Source: Dyella sp. BiH032 (GTDB lineage: Bacteria > Pseudomonadota > Gammaproteobacteria > Xanthomonadales > Rhodanobacteraceae). From it: a stretch of 64,000 nt of DNA. This document shows, piece after piece, positions 36,286 to 45,528 of the stretch (position 1 is the first letter of the stretch; each line of letters begins with the position of its first letter). Both the position numbers and the translations under genes were made by a program. Under the pieces are notes generated by a model that was not told the origin of the DNA, searched no databases, and saw nothing but the letters and a program-made list of their open reading frames with translations. The stretch spans positions 1,178,001 through 1,242,000 of the forward strand of contig NZ_CP134867.1 in the NCBI RefSeq assembly GCF_031954525.1. Direction: 5' to 3'.

Positions 36286-37872
36286 ATGCCTGACAAGCCC
36301 AATACCCCGTTGCCGTTGCCGCTGCCGTTCCCGCAGATCCGCGTCTTGCAGATCGAGGACAGCCTGCCCGACGCCGAACTAGTCATTTCGGAACTGGAGG
36401 CGGATGCGATCGATTTCGCCGTGCGCCTGGTCGACGACGAAGCCAGCTACCTGCACGAGCTGGAAGACTTCAAGCCGCACATCATCCTGTCCGACCTGAG
36501 CATGCCCGGCTTCTCGGGCGAGCGCGCGCTGGAACTGCTGCGCGAGCGCGACCGCGATCTGCCGTTCATCTATGTCTCGGCCACGCTCGGCGAGGAAGCC
36601 GCCATCGCCGCGCTGCGCAACGGCGCCACCGACTACATCCTCAAGCAGAACCCGGCGCGCCTAGCCAGCGCGGTGCGCCGCGCGCTGCGCGAGCACGAGG
36701 CGCAGAAAGCGCAGCGGCGAGCCGAGGCGGAGCTGATCCGCGCGCAACGCTTCGAAAGCCTCGCCATGCTGGCCGGCGGCCTGAGCCACGACCTGCGCAA
36801 CCTGCTGCAGCCGCTGCTGCTGGCCGGCGAGAGCTTGCAGGACTACCAGGACGATCCGCGCCTCGCCCGGCTGGGCAAGCTGGTGCGCGACTGCGGGCGG
36901 CGCGGCCTGGACATGGTGCAGTCGATGCTCTCCTTCGCCCGCGGCGCACGCCGCGCCGAGCAGGTGCGGGTCGGCGCGCTGCTGGACGCGCTCAATCTGC
37001 TGCTGCAGGGAAGCGTGCCGCGCAACGTGAACCTGGCGATCGAGGTGGACGATCCGGAACTCAGCTTCTCCGGCAATCACACCGAATTGCAGCAATGCCT
37101 GCTCAACCTATGCCTCAACGCCATGCAGGCCATGCCAGGCGGCGGCGACCTGCGCATCGAGGCCAGCCAGCAGGCACTGGCGCGCGACTTCTTCCTGGAA
37201 AGCGAAACGCCGAACGAGTGTCGCCACCTGCGATTGAGCGTGATCGACACCGGCGAGGGCATGGACCAGGAAACCCTGGCCCATCTCTACGAGCCGTTCT
37301 ACACCACCAAGGAGGGCGGCACTGGCCTGGGCCTGCTGTCCTGCAAGCGCATCGTCGCCAGCCACGGGGGCGTGATGCGGGTGGAGAGTGCGCCGGGGCA
37401 GGGGACGAGCTTCCACATCTACCTCCCGCTGATCGTCCAGTTCGAAGAGGGCGTGGAAGGCGAGGACGACGAGCATCTGCTGGGCGACGCCGAACGCGTG
37501 CTGGTCGTGGTCGAAGAAGCCGCGCAATTGTCACTGCTGACCGACACGCTCGACGCCTGGGGTTACCAGGCCCACGCCAGCCAGAGCGGCACCGCCGCGC
37601 TGCAGTGGATCGAGGCGCACGGCGTGCCTGACCTGGTGGTGATGGATGCGGACATGAACCTGTTCACCGGCGTACGCACGCTGGCGGCCCTGATCGAGCA
37701 CGGCTACCGCCGCGCGGTGGTGCTGCTGGCGCGCCCCGATGCGCCGCCGGATCTGGAGGAGATGCCGGAGGTGGAGCATCTGTATCTGGTGGACAAGCCG
37801 GTGGCGACGTTCAAGTTGTTGAGGACGTTGCGGGAGGCGTTGGAGGTGGGGAGGTCGGAGCGGGAGGGGTGA
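36286..37872 (+). CDS. Soluble hybrid kinase with receiver domains at both ends (REC–HK–REC)
   Basis: 528 residues with no membrane segment. An N-terminal receiver (D70 in ILSDLSMPGFSG) is followed by a kinase core with H168 in LAGGLSHDLRNLLQP, then NLCLNAMQAMPGGG, DTGEGMD and GGTGLGL. A second receiver follows with D454 in VVMDADMN; its first acidic pair is replaced by VVVEEA, so it is diverged. It follows the single-domain regulator by 34 bases. The layout suggests a relay in which the first receiver gates the kinase. The start at 36286 (MPDKPNT) precedes the receiver directly. Confidence 0.88.
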   Translation: MPDKPNTPLPLPLPFPQIRVLQIEDSLPDAELVISELEADAIDFAVRLVDDEASYLHELEDFKPHIILSDLSMPGFSGERALELLRERDRDLPFIYVSATLGEEAAIAALRNGATDYILKQNPARLASAVRRALREHEAQKAQRRAEAELIRAQRFESLAMLAGGLSHDLRNLLQPLLLAGESLQDYQDDPRLARLGKLVRDCGRRGLDMVQSMLSFARGARRAEQVRVGALLDALNLLLQGSVPRNVNLAIEVDDPELSFSGNHTELQQCLLNLCLNAMQAMPGGGDLRIEASQQALARDFFLESETPNECRHLRLSVIDTGEGMDQETLAHLYEPFYTTKEGGTGLGLLSCKRIVASHGGVMRVESAPGQGTSFHIYLPLIVQFEEGVEGEDDEHLLGDAERVLVVVEEAAQLSLLTDTLDAWGYQAHASQSGTAALQWIEAHGVPDLVVMDADMNLFTGVRTLAALIEHGYRRAVVLLARPDAPPDLEEMPEVEHLYLVDKPVATFKLLRTLREALEVGRSEREG

Positions 37873-37921
37873 GGGTCGACGGTTTCGCTGGGTTTCGCTG
37901 CTGCGGGGCTTCATTCGCGGG

Positions 37922-38420
37922 GTAGGTTGGGGTGGGCTTGCGAACCCCAACGGGAGGCGCTGACGGTGGCCTCATCCCCACCTACTCGTCATTCCGGCGC
38001 AGGCCGGAATCCTGTAGTGACACAGCTCGGTTGTCGCCTTGTGGCCAGCCTTGTCTCGCCCCGTGCGGGGCGAGGGTTTCGCTCTCCTGCCGGAGAGCGA
38101 GTTACTTCTTCTTTGCTTGCCCAAAGAAGAAGTAACCAAGAAGAAAGGGCCCCCTGCGCGGCGCCCTCCGCAGCCTTCGCTGCTCCGGGTGCGTTGAGGG
38201 CTGGCCGGGCTTTTCGACAGGGCATCCTGCCCTGATCGAAAAGGCGGGGACATCCATGTCCCCGCCCCGCTTCGCGGGCCTGATCGTCCAGCCCTCACCG
38301 CCGCGAAGGGAACCCGGGAAGAGCAAAAGCTCGCTCGTTGAGCGTTGCGGTTGTTCTTTCTCGCCTCGGTACCGCACTTCTCCTTCTCCCCTCCGGGGAG
38401 AAGGCGGGATGAGGGGCGGG
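37922..38420. repeat. Composite palindromic intergenic element, copy A
   Basis: About 500 bases of chained hairpins: 37927-37950; ATTCCGGC-gcag-GCCGGAAT (37991-38010); CTCGCCCC/GGGGCGAG (38055-38074); CGCTCTCC-tgcc-GGAGAGCG (38080-38099); GTTACTTCTTCTTTG-cttgcc-CAAAGAAGAAGTAAC (38101-38136); GCAGC-cttc-GCTGC (38170-38183); a 32-base hairpin at 38211-38242; GGCGGGGACAT-cc-ATGTCCCCGCC (38243-38266). It ends in the REP-like palindrome. Small open frames inside are not conserved between copies. Copy B lies at 63053. Confidence 0.85.
38381..38420 (+). repeat. REP-like palindrome, copy 4
   Basis: CCTTCTCCCC-tcc-GGGGAGAAGG with the tail CGGGATGAGGGGCGGG. It closes the composite element copy A. Compared with copy 2, one T-A pair in each arm replaces a C-G pair, so the stem is kept. 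Confidence 0.85.
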
Positions 38421-38644
38421 TGCTCGCGACACCCTCACCAACGAAGCCACTCGCTCCTCACGGCTGACAGCTTTACGTAAGCGTCAACACTTATTCATAA
38501 CCCCGCGCACGCCGCGCCACACTGTGACCCGCGCATCACCGCGGCGTCACAAAGGCGCTCTAATCTGCGCAGCTTTCGTCGCCTGTTTTGGGCGGCTTTC
38601 TGGGGGGCGGGCCCGGTCCGCCAAGCAAGGGAAAAAGGAAAGAC

Positions 38645-41600
38645 ATGAACGTCCGTCCGCGCGCGCGGCTGTTGCCGCTCGTCATCGCTTCGCTGCTGGC
38701 CGTTCCGGCCTTCGCGCAGAACACCTCTTCCTCGTTGAGCGGCCGCGTGCTCGATGCCGGTGGACAGCCGGTGGCGGGGGCTCGCGTGCAGATCGTGCAC
38801 GTGCCATCGGGTACCACCCAGGCGGTGACGACCGATCCGGATGGCCGCTACAAGGCGCAGGGCCTGCGCGTCGGTGGGCCGTTCGACATCACCGTCAGCA
38901 AGGACGGGCAGGCGTCGGGCGAGAAGGATGGCGTCTACCTGCAGCTGGCGCAGGAGACTACGCTCGACCTGAGCCTCGGCGCGGCAGCAGCCAATGCCAC
39001 CAACCTGCAGGGCGTGCAAGTCAGCGCCAACAGTGACGCGGTGGCGATGGCGCAGATCTTCCAGCCGGACGCCAAGGGCATCAGCACCAACGTATCGCAG
39101 CGCGAACTGAAGGTGCTGCCGATTCCCAACCGCTCGATCCAGGACATCGCGCGGATGGACCCGATGATCACGGTCACCAACAAGAGCAAGGGCGAGATCT
39201 CCGCGCTCGGCCAGAACAGCCGCTACAACAACATCAGCATCGACGCGGTGCCGACCAACGACTCGTTCGGCCTGGAAGACAACGGCCTGCCGGCGCTCAA
39301 CCAGCCGGTGGCGCTGGACGCGATCGAGGAATACAACATCTCCACCGCCAACTACGACGTGGCGAACAAGCGCGCGGTGGGCGCGTCGATCAACATCGTC
39401 ACCAAGAGCGGCACCAATGACTTCCACGGCTCGGCCTACTACGCCTACCGCAACGCAGACGGCTGGGTGGGCAAGGACCGCGCCGGCAACCCGTTCACCG
39501 GCTTCAAGCGCCAGTGGACCGGCGGCGCGACCTTCGGCGGGCCGATCGTCAAGGACAAGTTGTTCTTCTTCGCCAACGTCGAGGAATCCAAGACGATTGC
39601 CGCCGCGCCGAACTTCGGTCCGGTCGGTTCGGGCAAGGGCAATATCGTGCCGATCGCGCAGTCGGACATCGACCGCATCACGCAGATCGCTTCGCAGCTC
39701 GGCATGAAGCCCGGCGTGGTCAACGCCGCCGGCGCCAACCAGGACGAGAAGCGCGGCCTGTTCAAGCTGGACTGGAACATCGCCGACGGCCACCGCCTGA
39801 GTTTCCGCTTCGACCGCGTGAAGAGCACGCAGCCGAACCTCAACGGTTACAGCACCTCGTCCACCACGCCGAGCCTCAGCCTTTCCAGCTACTGGTTCAC
39901 CAAGCACCGCGAGAACAAGCAGTACGTGCTCAACGCGTACGACGCGTGGACCGATACGTTCTCCACCGAGGCGGCGCTGTCGTATTCCACCTATGACGCG
40001 ACACCCGAGCCGTTCGCGCGGCAGCCGCAGGTGCGCGTGTTCACCAACGGCACGATCAGTGGCAGCACCATCACCGGCCCCAGCGTGTACCTGGGCGAGG
40101 AAGAGTTCCGCCACTACAACGTGCTGAACATCAAGAGCCTCAACGCCTTCTTCGCCGGCACCTGGGCGCTGGGCGACCATAGCGTGAAGGTGGGCTTCGA
40201 CGCCCAGCGCGACAAGTTCTACAACCTGTTCGGCCGCACCGAGTTCGGTGCCTACACGTTCCCCAGCATCGACGCGTTCGCGGCCGGCAACTGGTTCCAG
40301 TACACCGTGTTCCGTCCCACCAACGGCGACCTGCAGAGCATCGCCGCGCGCTGGGCGCTGAACCAGTGGGGCCTGTTCGCGCAGGACACCTGGCAGATCG
40401 GCAACCTGTCGCTGCAGTTCGGTTTCCGCTATGACCTGCCCAAGGTGAGTAGCGCGCCGCTGGCGAACCCGACGTTCAACGCCGCCTTCCCGGGCGTGCC
40501 GAACAATGCCACCTTCGACGGCAACGGCCTGTTCGAGCCCCGCGTATCGTTCAACTACAGCTTCGACGGCGAACAGGCCATGCAGCTGCGCGGCGGCGTG
40601 GGCCTGTCCGAAGGGGCGCCTCCGGGCGTGTGGCTGTCCAATCCGTACACCAATAACGGCGTGGTGCTCACCAGCTACTCGGCGTCCAATGGCGTGGGCT
40701 TCTCCGCCGATCCGAACAACCCGCTCATTCCGGCCGGTGCGCGCAAGGGCGGTTCGCCGGAAGTGGACGTGACCGATGCGCGCTTCCGCATGCCTTCGGT
40801 ATGGAAGGCCAGCCTGGGCTTCGACCGGCAGCTGCCCTGGTGGAACACGGTGTTCACCGCCGAGGTGGAGCATCTTTCCACCCGTGACGGCGTCTATTTC
40901 CAGGATATCAACCTTGGCCGCGCCAACGGCGCGCTGCCCGACGGCCGCCTGAGCTACTGGAACACCACGGATCCGAACGCCTTTCTCGTCACCGGCAAGA
41001 GCGCCACCGGGCAATCGCTGTGCGCGACGGCCGATCGCAGCTGCGCGGTGGCGCGCGCCAATCGCGATCAGCGTTTCGGCAACGTGATCTACCTGAGCAA
41101 TACGCGCAAGGGATCGGCGGATTACTTCACGCTCAAGCTCAGCCGCCCGTTCACCGCCGACTCCGACTGGTCCGGCTCCGTCGGCGTGGTGTTCGGCCGC
41201 TCCACCGACGTCAGCTCCGGCAACGAAAAAGTGGCGGCCAGCACTTGGGCCAATGACGCCGTGTATCAGCCGAACGCGGACAAGGCCAGCCACAGCAACT
41301 TCGAGATCGCGCGCCGCGTGATCGCCTCGCTGACCTGGCAGCACCGCTTCTTCGGCGACTACGCCACCAGCGTCAGCGCGTTCTACGACGGCCACACCGG
41401 CCAGCCGTACAGCTGGGTGTTCGGCAACGACGTCAGCGGCATCAAGCCGGCCGGCCTGTCCGCGCCGCCGGGTCTGATGTACATCCCGAACCCGGGCGAC
41501 GTGCAGTTCCAGAAGGGCACCTCGCAGAAGGCGATCGACCAGTTCTACGCCTTCATCCAGCGCGACGACTACCTGCGCGAACACCAGGGCAAGGTGGCCG

Positions 41601-41938
41601 GCCGCAACGGCGCGCGCTCGCCGTGGGTGAACGAGCTGGACCTGGCTTTCCGCCAGGAGATCCCCGGCCTGTTCAAGGGCAACAAGGGCGAACTGCGCCT
41701 GGATGTGTTCAACGTGATGAACATGATCAATAAGCGCTGGGGCCAGGTGCGCGACGTCGGTTACCCGTACATGCGCAGTCTCGCCAACTTCGCCGGCGTC
41801 GACCCGGCCACCGGCAAGTACGTATACGCCCTGCCCACCGACAAGAGCGGCAACTTCAACAGCGGCGGCTACGTGCTGGAAGACGACCGCGCCCAGTCGC
41901 GCTGGTCGGTGCAGGCGACGCTGCGCTATACGTTCTGA
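38645..41938 (+). CDS. TonB-dependent receptor, Oar-like, with N-terminal carboxypeptidase-regulatory domain
   Basis: 1097 residues. Signal peptide (VIASLLAVPAFAQ), then a CarboxypepD_reg-like beta sandwich (SGRVLDAGGQPVAGARV ... TDPDGRYKAQGL), a plug domain (about 115-260, with ALGQNSRYNNISIDAVPTND), and a long barrel ending in the outer-membrane signal RYTF. This matches Oar-type receptors that import large ligands with TonB energy. AAGGAAAG precedes the ATG. No sugar-specific neighbour is adjacent, so the ligand is unknown; the mannoside locus 5 kb away is a possible but unproven partner. Confidence 0.9.
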   Translation: MNVRPRARLLPLVIASLLAVPAFAQNTSSSLSGRVLDAGGQPVAGARVQIVHVPSGTTQAVTTDPDGRYKAQGLRVGGPFDITVSKDGQASGEKDGVYLQLAQETTLDLSLGAAAANATNLQGVQVSANSDAVAMAQIFQPDAKGISTNVSQRELKVLPIPNRSIQDIARMDPMITVTNKSKGEISALGQNSRYNNISIDAVPTNDSFGLEDNGLPALNQPVALDAIEEYNISTANYDVANKRAVGASINIVTKSGTNDFHGSAYYAYRNADGWVGKDRAGNPFTGFKRQWTGGATFGGPIVKDKLFFFANVEESKTIAAAPNFGPVGSGKGNIVPIAQSDIDRITQIASQLGMKPGVVNAAGANQDEKRGLFKLDWNIADGHRLSFRFDRVKSTQPNLNGYSTSSTTPSLSLSSYWFTKHRENKQYVLNAYDAWTDTFSTEAALSYSTYDATPEPFARQPQVRVFTNGTISGSTITGPSVYLGEEEFRHYNVLNIKSLNAFFAGTWALGDHSVKVGFDAQRDKFYNLFGRTEFGAYTFPSIDAFAAGNWFQYTVFRPTNGDLQSIAARWALNQWGLFAQDTWQIGNLSLQFGFRYDLPKVSSAPLANPTFNAAFPGVPNNATFDGNGLFEPRVSFNYSFDGEQAMQLRGGVGLSEGAPPGVWLSNPYTNNGVVLTSYSASNGVGFSADPNNPLIPAGARKGGSPEVDVTDARFRMPSVWKASLGFDRQLPWWNTVFTAEVEHLSTRDGVYFQDINLGRANGALPDGRLSYWNTTDPNAFLVTGKSATGQSLCATADRSCAVARANRDQRFGNVIYLSNTRKGSADYFTLKLSRPFTADSDWSGSVGVVFGRSTDVSSGNEKVAASTWANDAVYQPNADKASHSNFEIARRVIASLTWQHRFFGDYATSVSAFYDGHTGQPYSWVFGNDVSGIKPAGLSAPPGLMYIPNPGDVQFQKGTSQKAIDQFYAFIQRDDYLREHQGKVAGRNGARSPWVNELDLAFRQEIPGLFKGNKGELRLDVFNVMNMINKRWGQVRDVGYPYMRSLANFAGVDPATGKYVYALPTDKSGNFNSGGYVLEDDRAQSRWSVQATLRYTF

Positions 41939-41958
41939 CCGCATCGATGCCGCGGACC

Positions 41959-41984
41959 AAGGCGCCGGCCCTTGCCGGCGCCTT
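41959..41984 (+). terminator. Terminator-like hairpin after the TonB receptor
   Basis: AAGGCGCCGGC-cctt-GCCGGCGCCTT is a perfect 11-base stem 20 bases after the stop codon. There is no strong T run after it, so it may stabilise the mRNA end rather than terminate by itself. Confidence 0.6.
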
Positions 41985-42085
41985 GCTTGCCCTTGCGACG
42001 CCAGGTTCGAGTGGGCGGCTTGCCACGACCGCGGCGTCATGATGTCGTTGTCGCGCCGAAGCGGTCGGCATGGGGGAGCAGGGGC

Positions 42086-42625
42086 ATGGTCGCGAGATGG
42101 ATGCTGGGGCTGATCCTGGCCACGCTGGCGGTATCGCCCCAAGCGAAGGACGCCGGCTCTGCGTTTCAGTCGGCGCCATTGCCCACCATCGGCAACCGGG
42201 GTGAGGCCGGCGGCTTCAACGGCATGTTGATGGTGACGCCGGATGCCGATTGGAAAGAGAAGTGGAATACGCCGTCCAGCGTGACACCGCACTTCACGAC
42301 GACCAGGGAAGTTGCACGTGGCGGCAAGATCTTCGTGCTCATCTTCCTCGCCAACCCGGGCCTGGATGCCCAGGGCACGGCGAACGTCACCTGCGATCTT
42401 GAAGTGATACGGCCGGACGGGTCGCGCTCCTCCAACCAGGACGGCGTGGACTGCCTGAAGGCGAAACTGCCGGGCCCGGCAACCAATGTTTACCTGGCCG
42501 CGCCCGTGATCGTTTTCTCCGGCGATCCCGGCGACCCGGCCGGGGTGTGGACCGTGCGCGTGACCCTGCGGGACAACGTCAGGCAGGTGAACGTGCCGCT
42601 GGAGACCACCTTCGAGCTCAAATGA
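42086..42625 (+). CDS. Exported protein of unknown function
   Basis: 179 residues with a signal peptide (MLGLILATLAVSPQAKD). The mature part looks all-beta: VARGGKIFVLIFLANPGLD, ANVTCDLEVIRPDGS, VWTVRVTLRDNVRQVNVPLETTFELK, a pattern of an immunoglobulin-like sandwich. Two cysteines (CDLEV, DCLKAK) could form a disulfide. I recognise no family. The ATG at 42086 sits behind a G-rich GGGAGCAGGGG stretch. It follows the TonB receptor by about 150 bases and may serve in the periplasm. Confidence 0.7.
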   Translation: MVARWMLGLILATLAVSPQAKDAGSAFQSAPLPTIGNRGEAGGFNGMLMVTPDADWKEKWNTPSSVTPHFTTTREVARGGKIFVLIFLANPGLDAQGTANVTCDLEVIRPDGSRSSNQDGVDCLKAKLPGPATNVYLAAPVIVFSGDPGDPAGVWTVRVTLRDNVRQVNVPLETTFELK

Positions 42626-42879
42626 GGCTTGCCGCATCGGCCTGATCCGGTCGAGGCCGTGGCAGACCCATTAAGGGCGAAGATTTATGAAGGATTGCTT
42701 TGAATATAGTTAGGGCATTGGCTCTCGAGCTTTTGCATCAAGCGTGCAGCCATACCAATGGAAGGTGGTGTGAGTGCAGATGGACATGATTGTCCATAAG
42801 CACATAGGCCTGGGCCGGCAGCCGGCATGCCACAAGGATTCGTGAGCAACCCATGCATCAAGGACGAGCGAGAACGCAT

Positions 42880-43704
42880 ATGACGGCACGAAAGGGATTT
42901 TCCAAACGCTTGCGATGGATCGCAGTGGCAAGCGGCTTGTGGCTGGCCGGATGCGCCTCGCAGAACTGCAACATTCTTTCCACCAGTCATTCGTTCGGCT
43001 GCAAGGCGATGTATGTGGCGCTGGCGGTGCCGGCCTTGCCGGTCGCGCTGGCGTCCAACGCGATGGACAACCACCGCGACCGGAAGCGCAAGGAAGAGAC
43101 GTGGCGTCTTCTCCAGGCCAACGATCCGGCGACGGTGGCGCACTGCGCGCTGGGCTGCTATCTGCCGGAGAAGCTGGGCAAGGAGCAAGACTTCGCCGCC
43201 TTCGAGCGCAGCGTGGAACTGGTGATCGCGTGGTGGGGCGAACACCCGGAGCCCGCCCAGATGCCCGTACTGATGAAGGCCTACGCGTACAAGGGTGCGA
43301 AGCTGGCGGACACCGATCCGGTGCCGGCCGAGGTTTTCCTCCGCAAGGCGGCGGCGCTGGCGGCGGACCCGCGCATGACCAAGGCGCTGGACTCGTTCGA
43401 ATACAGCGCTTACGTCTACAACCAGGGGTATTACGACGACGTCGCCGAGAGCATCCAGGTCAGCCTCATCGTGCTGCGCTACCGCGGTATTCCCGGCCGC
43501 GCTCCGGCGCCGGAGGTGCTGAAGGACCGCTGCCAGGCGATCGCGGCGTGGCCGCCGGCCTGGATGACGAGCGGTGCGGATTACCACTTGGAGTTGATAT
43601 GTGGCTTGGCCTACTCGCGCGTGTTCGACAAGTGGTCGCCGACTGGAACGCCGGCGGTGGTGAAGGGCGTGCTGGACCCGGTCATGGCGGGAGCGGAACA
43701 CTGA
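42880..43704 (+). CDS. Lipoprotein of unknown function
   Basis: 274 residues. The leader ends in a lipobox (LWLAGC|ASQ). The N-terminal part has several cysteines (NCNI, FGCKAM, HCALGCYLPEK). From about residue 80 on it is helical, with repeats resembling TPR-type pairs (EQDFAAFERSVELVIAWW, AEVFLRKAAALAADP). I recognise no family. The start is uncertain: ATG at 42880 or at 42853, neither with a strong ribosome-binding site. It is preceded by about 250 bases without a gene. Confidence 0.7.
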   Translation: MTARKGFSKRLRWIAVASGLWLAGCASQNCNILSTSHSFGCKAMYVALAVPALPVALASNAMDNHRDRKRKEETWRLLQANDPATVAHCALGCYLPEKLGKEQDFAAFERSVELVIAWWGEHPEPAQMPVLMKAYAYKGAKLADTDPVPAEVFLRKAAALAADPRMTKALDSFEYSAYVYNQGYYDDVAESIQVSLIVLRYRGIPGRAPAPEVLKDRCQAIAAWPPAWMTSGADYHLELICGLAYSRVFDKWSPTGTPAVVKGVLDPVMAGAEH

Positions 43705-44331
43705 CCTTCGATAAGCAGGACGCAGGACGTTATCGTCCTGTAGGCGCTGTATGGCTCGGTGAGGGCGGAGACCTCACCTGGACTTAGCCAGAACGATTCC
43801 AAGTCCAAAGGCGTCGTGGGGCTAACACACACCTTCAAGCTGGCTGCGCGGCGTTTTCTCGATCCCCGCGGCACGCCAACTCTTGTCCAGTCCCTGTCGA
43901 AATCGGCCCCGCTCGTTCGTCGCCATGACGAAAGCCGGCCATCAGGCCGCCTGAGCTGACTGAGGAGGCGCGGACATGTCGCGACAACGCGTTTTGCCAT
44001 CCACCGCGCGGGTGGCGATCACGCCGTTCCATTGCCGGCGTTGGATGGCGCGCGGACGGTCTCAGCGCCTTTGCTCGCCGAGTCGTTCGCAAGAAATTGC
44101 AGGTCGCGTCCTATGTAACGGCGACGCCACATTGCTCAGGAAGGGGCACGCAGTTGCCCGGCCTCGACGGCACGCTAAGCCAGGGCCAGCGCCTGGCCAT
44201 CGTCCGTCCTTGGCCATTTCGCCCCCCTGTCTTCAGTCTCGTTGACTGTTCCTAAAGATTGGTTCAATAATGAGAATGATCGTTCACTCTTGTTCTGTCG
44301 CCTTCCCCAGCGGCAGCATCCGAGGTCTCGC
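43705..44331. other. Intergenic region, no gene supported
   Basis: About 630 bases. An open frame from 43976 has a good GAGGAGG but encodes an arginine-rich, non-conserved-looking product, so I do not call it. Near the right end the sequence becomes AT-rich, with an imperfect palindrome GAATGATCGTTC (44274-44285; 10 of 12 positions symmetric). It lies 47 bases before the RND adaptor start and could be the operator of the TetR protein encoded at the end of that operon. Confidence 0.4.
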
Positions 44332-45516
44332 ATGGTTTCCAAACGTATGTTCTTGCGCCGGCTGGCGGCCGGTGCGCTGGCCGTTTCGGCGTTGTTCCTG
44401 GCCGCCTGCAAGGGCCAGCACGGTGAGCAGCAGGCAGGCGGTGGGCCGGCCGAGGTCACGGTGGTCACGCTCAAGCCGCAGCCGGTGACTGTCACGCGCG
44501 AATTGCCCGGCCGCACCAGTGCCTTCCTCGTCGCCGAGGTACGGCCGCAGGTGAACGGCATCGTCAAGCAGCGCCTGTTCGAGGAAGGCGCGCTGGTGAA
44601 GGCGGGGCAACCGCTGTACCAGTTGGACGACGCGATGTATCGCGCGGAAAACAGCAACGCCAAGGCGACGCTGGCCAAGGCCAAGGCCTCGCTGTATTCG
44701 GCGCAGCTCAACGCTAAGCGCACCAGCGAGCTGGCGCGCATCGACGCGGTCAGCAAGCAGGACGACGAGGCGGCGACGGCCGCATGGCGTCAAGCGGAGG
44801 CCGACGTGGCGGCGGGGCAGGCGCAGGTGGAAAGCACCGGCGTGACGCTCGCCTTCGCGCGCATTGTGTCGCCGATCAGCGGGCGCATCGGCAAGTCCGC
44901 GGTGACGCCGGGCGCGCTGGTCACGGCCAATCAGGCCGAGCCGATGGCGCGCGTGCAGCAGCTCGATCCGATCTTCGTGGACGTCACCCAATCCAGCGGC
45001 GAGTTGCTGGCGCTGCGCAAGCAGATCGCCGCCGGCACGCTGAAGGAAGCCGACGGCACGCCGGTGAAGATCCTGTTGGAAGACGGCAGCACGTATGCGC
45101 ACCAGGGCAAGCTGCAGTTCGCCGATGTCAGCGTCGACCCCACGACCGGCAGCTTCGCGCTGCGCGTGATCGTGCCTAACCCCGAACACGTGCTGCTGCC
45201 CGGCATGTACGTGCGCGCGGTGCTCGACAAGGGCACTAGTCCGCAGGCGCTGCTGGTGCCGCAGGCGGGCATCTCGCGCGATCCCAAGGGCGGCGCCACC
45301 GCGATGGTGGTGGACAAGGACGGCAAGGCGGCGCTGCGCGAAGTGCAGGTGAGCCGAACGATCGGCGACAAGTGGCTGATCGAGAGCGGCCTGGCCGCCG
45401 GCGACAAGGTGATCGTGGAAGGCCTGCAGATGATCCAGCCCGGCATGCCGGTGCACGCCAGCGAGACCGGCGCGCCGGGCGCGGCGGCGGCAGGACATGC
45501 GGCTGCGGCCCACTGA
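44332..45516 (+). CDS. RND efflux periplasmic adaptor lipoprotein (AcrA/MexA-like)
   Basis: 394 residues with a lipobox (LFLAAC). It has the AcrA layout: VAEVRPQVNGIVKQRLFEEGALVKAGQPLYQLD (first lipoyl half), a helical hairpin (about 95-165), IVSPISGRIGKSAVTPGALV (second half), and barrel segments such as FADVSVDPTTGSFALRVIVPNP. GAGG precedes the ATG at 44332. It opens the second RND operon, with the pump gene 12 bases downstream. Confidence 0.93.
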   Translation: MVSKRMFLRRLAAGALAVSALFLAACKGQHGEQQAGGGPAEVTVVTLKPQPVTVTRELPGRTSAFLVAEVRPQVNGIVKQRLFEEGALVKAGQPLYQLDDAMYRAENSNAKATLAKAKASLYSAQLNAKRTSELARIDAVSKQDDEAATAAWRQAEADVAAGQAQVESTGVTLAFARIVSPISGRIGKSAVTPGALVTANQAEPMARVQQLDPIFVDVTQSSGELLALRKQIAAGTLKEADGTPVKILLEDGSTYAHQGKLQFADVSVDPTTGSFALRVIVPNPEHVLLPGMYVRAVLDKGTSPQALLVPQAGISRDPKGGATAMVVDKDGKAALREVQVSRTIGDKWLIESGLAAGDKVIVEGLQMIQPGMPVHASETGAPGAAAAGHAAAAH

Positions 45517-45528
45517 GGACATAGATCC

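Noticed and set aside
37927..38235. Small plus-strand open frames inside the composite repeat (similar ones at 62876-63341)
   Set aside because: The frames are not kept between the two copies, since indels change them, while the hairpins are kept. They are by-products of the repeat.
38495..42637. Very long open frame (about 1380 codons) on the minus strand opposite the TonB receptor
   Set aside because: It is the antisense shadow of a high-GC gene: low-complexity R/A/V/H-rich translation, no domains, while the plus strand encodes a complete receptor with signal peptide and C-terminal barrel signal.
43976..44245. Open frame of 89 codons with a good GAGGAGG ribosome-binding site
   Set aside because: The product is arginine/proline-rich with no hydrophobic core, signal or family likeness. 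I could not support it as a gene.
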